Assembly: GCA_038214135.1 (NCBI GenBank)
Contig: JBBQSD010000043.1
Location: 1-43,414, forward strand
Source of the DNA: JANLSE01 sp038214135
GTDB taxonomy: Bacteria; Chloroflexota; Chloroflexia; Chloroflexales; Roseiflexaceae
Reading direction: 5' to 3'
Length of the DNA stretch: 43,414 nucleotides
The position numbers were made by a program, and so were the translations under genes. Positions 8,311 to 15,248 of this stretch are shown piece after piece; position 1 is the stretch's first letter, and each line of letters begins with the position of its first letter. The notes beneath the pieces are model-generated. The model made no database searches. It was not told the origin of the DNA and saw only the letters and a list, made by a program, of their open reading frames with translations.

Positions 8311-8808
8311 TCAGCTATTCTCCGCCCTCGGCAACTCAAACGATGCCCACAGCAGCAATAGAAAACTGATGTAATTGATCGGTGTTCGGATACTATTCAA
8401 CATATTCCAGGAGTCACGGGCATTCTGCCAATCGGCTGGTGGCTGCGCGCTATCCCAGGTTTGAACATAATTATTGATCGGCACATTCAACACAATCGTA
8501 AAAACACTCACACCAAAGCAGAATAATAACCAGCCAACAAACGTCAAGCGCCAGAATGTCGTTCCGCGCTGCTTCCATAACTTGATCAGTGGATAGAGTG
8601 GTAGCAGCATCGATATCGTTGCCACAAGAATGACACTAATTGGCAGGCCATCCAAGCTTGTAATCAGGCCCTGTTCGACCTTGGTATATTCGGATGCATT
8701 CAGCATATTCAACGTCGGAATGACACCCTGTGCAAAGGTGTACAGTAACCCCGCAAACAGCCCAACCCCAAATGTGTACACAATATGGGCGATCCTGATA
8801 TCACGCAT
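8311..8808 (-). CDS. DUF1772-family four-helix membrane protein
   Basis: A 165-residue protein with four hydrophobic helices (about residues 8-28, 50-72, 84-108, 140-160). The pattern FAGLLYTFAQGVIPTL near the N-terminus, NVPINNYVQTWD after helix 3, and PPADWQNARDSWNMLNSIRT before helix 4 matches the DUF1772/anthrone-oxygenase-like family. The function of bacterial members is not established. Of three close ATG codons, 8808 is preferred because AGGAG lies 9 bases upstream; 8817 and 8814 would be too close to it. The gene is divergent from an AraC regulator across a 128-base gap, the usual arrangement for a regulator and its target. Confidence 0.8.
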   Translation of the reverse strand: MRDIRIAHIVYTFGVGLFAGLLYTFAQGVIPTLNMLNASEYTKVEQGLITSLDGLPISVILVATISMLLPLYPLIKLWKQRGTTFWRLTFVGWLLFCFGVSVFTIVLNVPINNYVQTWDSAQPPADWQNARDSWNMLNSIRTPINYISFLLLLWASFELPRAENS

Positions 8809-8824
8809 CGTCATCATCTCCTGA

Positions 8825-8854
8825 TTGCCTGCTTCTCATACAAGCGAGTATAAT
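8825..8854 (+). promoter_or_regulatory. promoter candidate for the AraC-family gene
   Basis: TTGCCT (8825-8830) and TATAAT (8849-8854) are separated by 18 bases in the divergent gap between the DUF1772 and AraC genes. TATACT on the opposite strand (8852-8847) overlaps it, so the two directions may compete. Confidence 0.4.
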
Positions 8855-8936
8855 GATGCAAATCGCAGTGGTCTATGCTAAATCGTCCGTGTTGTGTGTC
8901 TGATCGTCTAGGCTGTTTGACGAGGTGTATGAACCA

Positions 8937-9863
8937 ATGGATGTATTAACGGATGTGCTCAACACATTACGTCTGAAGAGTAGCCTGTATTGCCGTTCCG
9001 CATTAAGTCGGCCATGGGGACTACGCTTTGTTCAACACACAACCGCCGTCTTTCACGCAATCCATGGAGATACCTGCTACCTGATGCTGGAAGATACCCC
9101 GACACCAATTCAACTCGCTGCTGGCGATATCATTTTGTTGCCATATGGCACAACCCATGTTATTGCCGATGAACCAACCTCGCCGCTCTACCCAGATACT
9201 CGCATGGAGTATGATGCCTATCGCACATGCCAGCTTCTTGTGCCACGCGATGGCACAGAGAGCACCACGCTGCTATGTGGCACCTTTCACTTCGAGAATG
9301 CCGAGAGCCACCCACTCTTGACGCTTCTGCCAGCCATGATCCACATCCATGCCGATAATGGGCAATCGCCACATGGCATGCAAGCAACACTCACCCATAT
9401 GGATGCAGAGGCAACCGCCAATCGCCCGGGTGGCGATCTGCTGATTCGGCGCTTGGCCGATGTCCTATTTGTGCAAATAATGCGCTATTGGATAGAGACG
9501 CAATCGGCTGGATCGAAAGGCTGGTTGGCGGCACTGCGCGATGTACAGATAGGCAAAGCGCTGCAACTCATCCACCAACAACCTGATCTGCCATGGACCG
9601 TGGCGACACTCGCAGGCGGTGTTGCAATGTCCCGTTCCGCATTTGCGCTTCGGTTTATGGCACTCGTAGGCGAACCACCAATGGAATATCTCACCCGTTG
9701 GCGTATGCAACTCGCTGCCGAAATGCTCAAACACGGAGCAACCGTCACGCAAGCAACACAGCGTATCGGCTACGAATCGGAAGCAGCCTTTCGCAAAGCA
9801 TTCAAACGCGAATTGGGCATTCCACCAGGCTTCTACCAACGCCCAAACCACACAGGCGTGTAG
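8937..9863 (+). CDS. AraC-family transcriptional regulator (cupin + HTH)
   Basis: A 308-residue regulator. Residues ~10-180 form a cupin-like sensor of the AraC-binding/Cupin_6 type (HAIHGDTCYLML, then LAAGDIILLPYGTTHVI). The C-terminal ~100 residues are a double helix-turn-helix, with VATLAGGVAMSRSAFALRF in the first and ATQRIGYESEAAFRKAFKR in the second. ATG 8937 is preferred, with GAGG 11 bases upstream; a GTG at 8925 in frame is the alternative. Homologues commonly control an adjacent oxidoreductase or membrane gene; here the divergent DUF1772 gene is the natural candidate. The ligand is unknown. Confidence 0.9.
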   Translation: MDVLTDVLNTLRLKSSLYCRSALSRPWGLRFVQHTTAVFHAIHGDTCYLMLEDTPTPIQLAAGDIILLPYGTTHVIADEPTSPLYPDTRMEYDAYRTCQLLVPRDGTESTTLLCGTFHFENAESHPLLTLLPAMIHIHADNGQSPHGMQATLTHMDAEATANRPGGDLLIRRLADVLFVQIMRYWIETQSAGSKGWLAALRDVQIGKALQLIHQQPDLPWTVATLAGGVAMSRSAFALRFMALVGEPPMEYLTRWRMQLAAEMLKHGATVTQATQRIGYESEAAFRKAFKRELGIPPGFYQRPNHTGV

Positions 9864-10082
9864 GGAGCGATTGCACACGCGAACAATGGAACAAGTGAAC
9901 AAAGCAACAATCGATTCTTGATCTCAGCTCTTGATTCCGTCGTTCCGCAGTTTCGCAGGGGTGCGGCGTATTCTTATGGAATGGTCGGGTGCGGACCCAT
10001 GTGTCCGCCAACCAGTGCGGAACAGCGCGGGCCGCCGCAGAAGTTTACGTCACACCCGTTCCGCAGTTTCGCAGTTTCGCAG
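9864..10082. repeat. composite intergenic repeat island
   Basis: No gene. GTTCCGCAGTTTCGCAG occurs twice (9942-9958 and 10058-10074), followed by 8-base GCAGTTTC units. GAACAAAGCAACAATCG near 9897 nearly repeats a string near 8065. GCGGAC (9991-9996) and GTCCGC (10003-10008) form a 6-bp hairpin. Confidence 0.65.
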
Positions 10083-10208
10083 TTCTCGGTTCTTGGTTCT
10101 TGGTTCAGAATTCTGACTCCTGACTCCTGACTCCTGACTCCTCCGCTCTCGGTTCTTGGTTCAGAATTCTGACTCCTGACTCCTGACTCCTGACTCCTCC
10201 GCCCTCGG
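10083..10208 (-). repeat. heptanucleotide array with a duplicated 56-bp block, overlapping the end of the histidine kinase gene
   Basis: About eighteen units in strict 7-base register on the plus strand (TTCTCGG, TTCTTGG, TTCAGAA, TTCTGAC, TCCTGAC x3, TCCTCCG, then nearly the same series again). A block of eight heptamers is duplicated. On the minus strand it reads as GGAGTCA repeats followed by AACCAAG, the same order as at 8019-8065 on the plus strand. The last codons of the histidine kinase gene lie inside it. Confidence 0.9.
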
Positions 10209-11522
10209 TAACGTAAAACAAACCTGCGTTCCCTGTTCGCGTGTGCTCATAATCCAGATCTGCCCACCATGCGCCTCGATAATGCCTCGCGCAATTGCCA
10301 ACCCCAACCCAGCTCCACCCGTCGCCCGTGAACGTGATTTCTCACCACGGTAGAAGCGTTCAAACACATGCGGCAGATCCTCGGCGGAAATCCCTTCGCC
10401 AGTATCGGCTACCTCAAACACAACCGATTGCCCAATTTGGCGCTGGGCTGCCTGTGGGTGTTCAGCTACTCGTTGATCGGTATAGGCCTTGACACGCACC
10501 TGCCCGCCGCCTGGCGTATGGCGTATGGCATTCGAGATCAGGTTGTAGATCACCCGCTCGATCTTCTGTGGCGCACACTGCACCCGAGCAAGCCCTGCCT
10601 GGATATCGGCATCTAACGATACATTCCGTTCAGTTGCCTGCACCCGCAGCGCCTCAACAGCATCCGTCACCAGATCACCAGGCGCAACCCGCTGCAGATC
10701 AAGCCGCAATGCGCCAGCATCGATCTGCGATAGTTCGAACAGATCATCGATTAGGCTACTCAGATGCCCAATCTGGCTGCGCATCGTCGTCAGGTAGCGT
10801 TGAACCGTCGCTGGATCTTCAACCAACCCATCGCTGAGGGCCTCGACCATCGCCCGCACGGAGGCCAGCGGCGTCCGTAGATCATGGGAAATCGCCGCGA
10901 TCAGATCACGCCTGGCCGCTTCGAGGCGTTTGCGCTCGCTATCGCTCATGGCCAACCGATCAGCCATCCGGTTAAATTCGAGCGCAATATCGGTGAGTTC
11001 ATCGCTTCCATCTGTAGCAACGCGTGCTTCCAGATTTCCATCGCTCAATGCTTCTGCACCCATACAGATTGCAATTGCACGCTGGGCCAGGGTACGGGCC
11101 AGAATATAGCCGAGCGATACCGAAACAACCGCAGAGAACAGCAGTAACAGCACAAGCAGAATCAGATCATGGTCGGCAGAGATGAACATCATCCGGGCAG
11201 TAAACAGCACATTGAAGATCGCAATCGCAATCCCGATTGCATAGACCAACGTGATCTGCTGCCAGAGTTTGCCGCGCCCACGCCGTAGACGGCTAATCGC
11301 AATCGTGCTGGCTCCGAGTGAGATCACCCCGGAAAAAATCAGATAACTTACCAAATCAGAAACATCCTGGCGTGGCGCTCCCAACCAACCAACCGCCAGC
11401 AGTAATGCCAACCCCAACCCGATCAACAACCCCAACCCCAGTGGCAACATTGGCCGCCGCACGGCAATCGGGGAAACTGTTTGTGACACATGCGATATCT
11501 GTGATACTGGTGGTGTTGTCAT
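10161..11522 (-). CDS. sensor histidine kinase with HAMP domain
   Basis: A 453-residue membrane kinase. Four hydrophobic helices occupy about residues 24-48, 57-78, 88-113 and 118-143, so the sensor is mostly membrane-embedded. A HAMP-like segment follows, then HisKA with ISHDLRTPLA (phosphorylated H213), the N box YNLISNAIRHTP, G1 VADTGEGIS, the F box FERFYRG and G2 GGAGLGLAIA. It phosphorylates the response regulator encoded just upstream, whose stop overlaps this ATG by 4 bases (11519-11522). The last dozen residues (EESGVRSQESEF) and the stop codon are encoded by the heptamer array, so the natural C-terminus has been replaced or extended by repeat sequence. The signal sensed is unknown. 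Confidence 0.93.
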   Translation of the reverse strand: MTTPPVSQISHVSQTVSPIAVRRPMLPLGLGLLIGLGLALLLAVGWLGAPRQDVSDLVSYLIFSGVISLGASTIAISRLRRGRGKLWQQITLVYAIGIAIAIFNVLFTARMMFISADHDLILLVLLLLFSAVVSVSLGYILARTLAQRAIAICMGAEALSDGNLEARVATDGSDELTDIALEFNRMADRLAMSDSERKRLEAARRDLIAAISHDLRTPLASVRAMVEALSDGLVEDPATVQRYLTTMRSQIGHLSSLIDDLFELSQIDAGALRLDLQRVAPGDLVTDAVEALRVQATERNVSLDADIQAGLARVQCAPQKIERVIYNLISNAIRHTPGGGQVRVKAYTDQRVAEHPQAAQRQIGQSVVFEVADTGEGISAEDLPHVFERFYRGEKSRSRATGGAGLGLAIARGIIEAHGGQIWIMSTREQGTQVCFTLPRAEESGVRSQESEF

Positions 11523-12229
11523 GCTGGGCGCTCCAATTTATACCCAATCCCCCAGACTGTCTGAAGCAGCTGAGGGTTGGCCGGATCGGTTTCGATCTTC
11601 TCACGCAGCCGCCGGATATGAACCGTCACCGTGCTCATGTCACTGGCAAAGGTAAAGCCCCACACCTGATCAAGCAGTTGTTCACGCGTAAAGACCTGCC
11701 CAGGATGGCGCATCAAAAATTGGAGCAGATCAAACTCGCGCACCGTCAGGTTGATCGTTAGCCCATTGAGCGTCACTGCTCGTGCCGCTGGATCGAGCCG
11801 TAATGCCCCAAGCATAATACTCGTTGAAGCCGGCGTGCTGGGTGCCGCAGATGCCGCAACCGCCGACATCAACCGTAGCACGGCTTTGACCCGTGCGACC
11901 AATTCTCGTGGGCTGAATGGTTTGGTGACATAATCATCGGCACCTAATTCCAAACCAACCACTCGATCCGTCTCTTCGCTACGTGCCGTGAGCATAATAA
12001 TTGGAATATACACACCAGTGCGAATCTGGCGAGTCACTTCTAGGCCACTTAAGCCGGGCAACATCAGATCAAGAATAATCAGATTCGGTTTGCGTTCCGC
12101 GACCATCTGCAGCGCGCTGAGGCCATCCGCAGCGGTAATAACCTGGAAGCCCTCACGTTTGAGGTACAACTCGACAACCTCAACAATTGTTGGTTCATCA
12201 TCGACAACAAGAATAATCTCGCTACTCAT
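11519..12229 (-). CDS. OmpR/PhoB-family response regulator
   Basis: A 236-residue DNA-binding regulator. The receiver domain (1-120) has the acidic pair D10/D11, phospho-acceptor D54 in LIILDLMLPG and the conserved lysine in TKPFSP. A short Ala/Ser/Pro linker leads to a winged-helix domain ending TVHIRRLREKIE and VWGIGYKLERPA. ATG 12229 is chosen for GGAGG 8 bases upstream. The partner kinase gene overlaps its stop (ATGA). The divergent neighbour is a thioredoxin-like lipoprotein, a possible target. Confidence 0.95.
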   Translation of the reverse strand: MSSEIILVVDDEPTIVEVVELYLKREGFQVITAADGLSALQMVAERKPNLIILDLMLPGLSGLEVTRQIRTGVYIPIIMLTARSEETDRVVGLELGADDYVTKPFSPRELVARVKAVLRLMSAVAASAAPSTPASTSIMLGALRLDPAARAVTLNGLTINLTVREFDLLQFLMRHPGQVFTREQLLDQVWGFTFASDMSTVTVHIRRLREKIETDPANPQLLQTVWGIGYKLERPA

Positions 12230-12244
12230 CGAGAACACCTCCAC

Positions 12245-12394
12245 ATATAGAAGTATCGTGGCTGCAAATTATCTATAGCTAACGAAATGCTTACAGGATA
12301 CACTACAGAAACTGTAATACCTCTGTTACTATTCTACAAGCTCCTGGCCTTAGTATCGGCAGTGTGAACCACCAGAATACGAAAGGATCAGCCG
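12245..12394. promoter_or_regulatory. divergent regulatory region with a short dyad
   Basis: A 165-base gap separates the response regulator and thioredoxin-like genes. TACAG, AAA, CTGTA (12304-12316) is a perfect 5-bp dyad near its middle and could be an operator. No stronger signal was seen. Confidence 0.3.
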
Positions 12395-12976
12395 ATGAAC
12401 CGCCGAACCATGCTGCGTGCAAGTGCATTGGCTATGTTTCTTACGGCATGTGGCCGAACGAGTATGAAAACGGAAACAAACAGCGCTACCATGAACGACT
12501 CAGCTCAACCAGCGAATGTTACACTCCCAGATGGCCCGCCTGCCCCTGATTTTGTTGGCGGTGGAACCTGGCTTAATTCCGAACCACTGACGCTTGCAGC
12601 ATTGCGCGGCAAGGTCGTGTTGGTTGATTTCTGGACCTATGGCTGTATCAATTGCATCAATACCCTCCCGGCTGCACGCGGATGGTGGCAGCGCTATCAG
12701 GATAAGGGATTGGTAATTGTTGGCGTGCATACGCCAGAATTTGCTTCCGAACACGAAACAGAGAATGTGCGCGCTGCATTAGTTCGCGAACAGATTAGCT
12801 GGCCAGTTGTGCAGGATAACGATTATAAAATCTGGCAAGCCTATGGAAATCACTACTGGCCACATTTTTATCTTATCGATCATCGTGGCAGGATGATCTA
12901 TGATCATATTGGCGAAGGTGCGTATGATCTCACAGAACAAAAGATTGTTGCTGCACTTGCTGCGGCTCATGCATAA
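12395..12976 (+). CDS. thioredoxin-like thiol-disulfide lipoprotein (TlpA/DipZ C-terminal type)
   Basis: A 193-residue exported lipoprotein. The N-terminus (NRRTMLRAS, hydrophobic core, LTACG) is a lipoprotein signal with Cys19. The thioredoxin domain carries C84-I-N-C87 within FWTYGCINC, followed by VGVHTPEF and YWPHFYLID. This wording is typical of the thioredoxin domain found in DipZ and related NHL/TlpA proteins. It probably handles thiol-disulfide exchange on extracytoplasmic proteins; no cytochrome-maturation or CcdA-like partner is adjacent. AAAGGA lies 7 bases before ATG 12395. It is divergent from the two-component system. Confidence 0.9.
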   Translation: MNRRTMLRASALAMFLTACGRTSMKTETNSATMNDSAQPANVTLPDGPPAPDFVGGGTWLNSEPLTLAALRGKVVLVDFWTYGCINCINTLPAARGWWQRYQDKGLVIVGVHTPEFASEHETENVRAALVREQISWPVVQDNDYKIWQAYGNHYWPHFYLIDHRGRMIYDHIGEGAYDLTEQKIVAALAAAHA

Positions 12977-13232
12977 ATGATGTGTTTATGGGAATACGTG
13001 ATTACTAGCGATATTCGCCCAATCTGGCAAAACGTGGTACACTAATAATAGATGATTGAAATATTGTATTTAACAATGTCTCAATCATAACAGCAACCCT
13101 TCGTAGTTTGTACACGCAAAGCGGGGGTTTGGGGCGCAGCCCCCAAGAAAATTCCTCCTCTTTTACAAATCCGGTAGATTGCTATAACATCGGCCAATTG
13201 CGGTTACGCGATCACGGAATCGGCCAATTACG
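12977..13232. other. intergenic region with hairpin and direct repeats
   Basis: No gene in 256 bases. TTGGGG (13129-13134) pairs with CCCCAA (13141-13146) around a 6-base loop, a terminator-like hairpin without a U-tract. A -10-like TATAAC (13183-13188) and two 14-bp direct repeats precede the nuclease-like gene. Confidence 0.5.
13189..13232 (+). promoter_or_regulatory. 14-bp direct repeats abutting a start codon (operator candidate)
   Basis: ATCGGCCAATTGCG (13189-13202) and ATCGGCCAATTACG (13219-13232) differ at one base and are exactly 30 bp apart. The second ends immediately before ATG 13233, and the first follows TATAAC. The placement suits a repressor site. Confidence 0.5.
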
Positions 13233-13745
13233 ATGTCAAACGAGCGAAATCGATTACTACGAGCCGAGTCAACCGGAAGTGTTGCTGAGTCAACCATTCG
13301 GGGTGTGTTGATGGGCCGTGGCTATGTTGAACTCGGTGTTCAGGAGGCACTCGAAGCCGAACCTGAAGCCCAGCAGACGGCCATGTTTCGTGATTTTGGG
13401 CGTCGCTCGCGGCCAACCCGCCTGTTTGTTGCCCAATTCCCGATAGGCCATAGTATCTATGGGCTGCCACTCAATGCCGATTTCTGGGTGCGCGGCGCAC
13501 CAGGCTACCCCCAAGGCCTGGCTATTGAAGTCAAGTGGCAACAATCGACGGGCAGTGTCGATGAGAAATTCCCTTATCTGGTGCTGAATATCCAACAGTG
13601 CTACCCCTGCCCGGCACTCGTTATTGCCGATGGTGGTGGCCAACGGCCCGGTGCGATCCAATGGCTGCGATCTCAGGTTGAGGGCAACTTGCTTGGCGTC
13701 TATAGCGTAACAGAGTTTTTGGCCTGGGCGAATCGCAAACTTTAA
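13233..13745 (+). CDS. stand-alone PD-(D/E)XK nuclease-like protein
   Basis: A 170-residue protein with no membrane segment. NADFWVRG (Asp83), then LAIEVKWQ (Glu99, Lys101), have the D-x(n)-ExK spacing of PD-(D/E)XK nucleases, followed by QQSTGSVDEKFPY and a hydrophobic strand (PALVIAD). This matches small restriction-endonuclease-like proteins that use a conserved QQ and GSVDEK after the catalytic strand. No methyltransferase is adjacent; the nearest is the orphan at 5308, ~7.5 kb away. ATG 13233 directly follows a direct repeat and lacks a good Shine-Dalgarno; ATG 13311 is a weaker alternative. Its target and role (defence, repair or other) are unknown. Confidence 0.75.
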   Translation: MSNERNRLLRAESTGSVAESTIRGVLMGRGYVELGVQEALEAEPEAQQTAMFRDFGRRSRPTRLFVAQFPIGHSIYGLPLNADFWVRGAPGYPQGLAIEVKWQQSTGSVDEKFPYLVLNIQQCYPCPALVIADGGGQRPGAIQWLRSQVEGNLLGVYSVTEFLAWANRKL

Positions 13746-13748
13746 TTT

Positions 13749-13778
13749 TTTGCCAAAAGATGCGCCTGCTGCTATAAT
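13749..13778 (+). promoter_or_regulatory. promoter candidate for the nucleoside ABC operon
   Basis: TTTGCC (13749-13754), 18 bases, then TGC-TATAAT (13773-13778; TGn extension). It starts a ~90-base leader in front of the binding-protein gene. Confidence 0.55.
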
Positions 13779-13792
13779 CGCTCGCATACGCC

Positions 13793-13841
13793 GACCATAC
13801 CGCAGTGGCGCGCCGAGATCGGCGCGTTTTGCATAGTGGTC
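13793..13841 (+). promoter_or_regulatory. structured leader with terminator-like hairpin
   Basis: GACCA (13793-13797) can pair with TGGTC (13837-13841). Inside is a perfect hairpin, CGCGCCGA/TCGGCGCG (13809-13826), followed by TTTT (13827-13830). It lies between the promoter and the binding-protein start and could be an attenuator. Confidence 0.4.
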
Positions 13842-13872
13842 TGGTAATCTCTGAACATGGAGGAAGATTCTC

Positions 13873-15027
13873 ATGCGCAAATCGTTCGTTGCGATGCTGC
13901 TGACCCTGGCGCTGCTTGCTGCCTGTGGTCAGGCCCAACCTGCTGCCGCCCCAACGGCTGCTCCTGCCGCCGCTCCAACCGCCGCTCCTGCTGCTGCACC
14001 GACAGCAATGCCAGAGCCAACCAAGGCTGCCGAACCAACCACCGCTCCAGCTGAGCCAACCAAGGCTGCCGAGCCGACCACAGCGCCAACGGCTGCTAAA
14101 TTCAAGGTTGGCCTTGTCACCGATGTTGGTAAGGTCAACGATGGCACATTCAACCAGTATGCCTACGAAGGCCTCAAGCGGGCCGAGAAGGAACTTGGTG
14201 TTGAAGTTGCCTTCATTGAAACCCAGGATCAGGCTGACTATGGCAAGAACATGCAGCAGTTTGCTGATCAGAAGTTCGACATGATCATCGGCGTTGGCTT
14301 CCTGATGGGCGATGCGCTCAAGGAAGCTGCCACAAAGAACCCCAACATCAAGTACGCAATCGTCGATAATGCCTACGATCCACCGATCCCAAATGTTGCG
14401 GCGCTTGTGTTCGCCGAGGACGAGGCCGGCTACTTGGCTGGCGTTCTGGCCGCATCACTGACTAAGAGTGGCACGGTTGCCGCAGTTGGTGGCATCGAGA
14501 TCCCACCAGTCCAGAAGTTCTTGATTGGCTATGAGAATGGTGCCAAGTCGGTCAAGGCCGACATCCAGGTCAAGAAGGTCTATATCGACTCATTCACCGA
14601 CCGTGCCCGTGGTGGTGAGGCAGCCAAGAGCTTTATTGCTGAGGGTGCCGATGTGATCTTCGGTGCCGGTGGCCAGACAGGCTCGGGTGGCATTCAGGCC
14701 GCAGCCGAGAGTGGCGTGTATGTCATTGGCGTCGATCAGGACGAGTTCGTGACGACATTCAAGGCTGGTTCGGCTCCTGGTGCCGATAAGATCGTTTCGA
14801 GCGCGATCAAGCGTGTCGATGTTGCTGTGTTCAGCGCGATCAAGGATGCACAGGCAGGCACCTTCAAGGGCGGCACAGTCGTGTTCAATGCCAAGAATGA
14901 GGGCGTTGGCCTGGCACCGTTCAACAAGGCCGATAGCGTTGTTCCAGCAGATGTCAAGGATCTGATCAAGAAGACAATTGCTGGCCTGGCCGATGGCTCG
15001 ATCAAGACCAATGTTGTTCTGAAGTAG
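13873..15027 (+). CDS. BMP-family nucleoside-binding lipoprotein
   Basis: A 384-residue solute-binding protein of the basic-membrane-protein/PnrA type (PF02608), which binds purine or other nucleosides for ABC import. The signal peptide ends in LLAACG (Cys18 lipidated). Residues ~20-75 are a low-complexity Ala/Pro/Thr linker of the kind that tethers lipoproteins in Chloroflexota. The domain starts KVGLVTDVGKVNDGTFNQ, a BMP signature, followed by YAIVDNAY, VFAEDEAGYLAG and GVDQDEF. GGAGG lies 9 bases before ATG 13873. It heads a four-gene ABC operon with the double ATPase and two permeases, which confirms the family. Confidence 0.94.
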   Translation: MRKSFVAMLLTLALLAACGQAQPAAAPTAAPAAAPTAAPAAAPTAMPEPTKAAEPTTAPAEPTKAAEPTTAPTAAKFKVGLVTDVGKVNDGTFNQYAYEGLKRAEKELGVEVAFIETQDQADYGKNMQQFADQKFDMIIGVGFLMGDALKEAATKNPNIKYAIVDNAYDPPIPNVAALVFAEDEAGYLAGVLAASLTKSGTVAAVGGIEIPPVQKFLIGYENGAKSVKADIQVKKVYIDSFTDRARGGEAAKSFIAEGADVIFGAGGQTGSGGIQAAAESGVYVIGVDQDEFVTTFKAGSAPGADKIVSSAIKRVDVAVFSAIKDAQAGTFKGGTVVFNAKNEGVGLAPFNKADSVVPADVKDLIKKTIAGLADGSIKTNVVLK

Positions 15028-15053
15028 GTTCAACCAATCATCAGATAGCAGTG

Positions 15054-15090
15054 AGGCGCGTGGCAGCAATGCCCGCGCCTTATTTGTTTG
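15054..15090 (+). terminator. intrinsic terminator-like hairpin after the binding-protein gene
   Basis: AGGCGCG (15054-15060) pairs with CGCGCCT (15074-15080), with an inner GGC/GCC, followed by TATTTGTTT. It probably lowers expression of the ABC components relative to the binding protein. Confidence 0.7.
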
Positions 15091-15170
15091 CGTACAGACG
15101 TGGTACAATAGCGCGCAAGTTTCCAAACCCTCTAATGCAGTACGGCCCACGTAACAATCTGGTTTGAGAA

Positions 15171-15227
15171 GGGCTTTAGCCCGTTACAAAGTGATGCGCG
15201 ATAGCGCAACATCTACGCTTTAGCGTA
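15171..15227 (+). repeat. three consecutive tetraloop hairpins
   Basis: GGGC-TTTA-GCCC (15171-15182), TGCGC-GATA-GCGCA (15195-15208) and TACGC-TTTA-GCGTA (15214-15227) lie side by side in the leader of the ATPase gene. Each stem is perfect and each loop has four bases. Confidence 0.75.
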
Positions 15228-15248
15228 CTAGCCTGATGGAGACGTTCG

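Noticed and set aside
10083..10208. CRISPR array
   Set aside because: Units are 7 bases, contiguous and without spacers; no cas genes are present.
13873..14100. Ala/Pro/Thr-rich segment as a DNA repeat or assembly artefact
   Set aside because: It lies between a lipobox and a BMP domain, in frame, where flexible linkers of this composition are normal.
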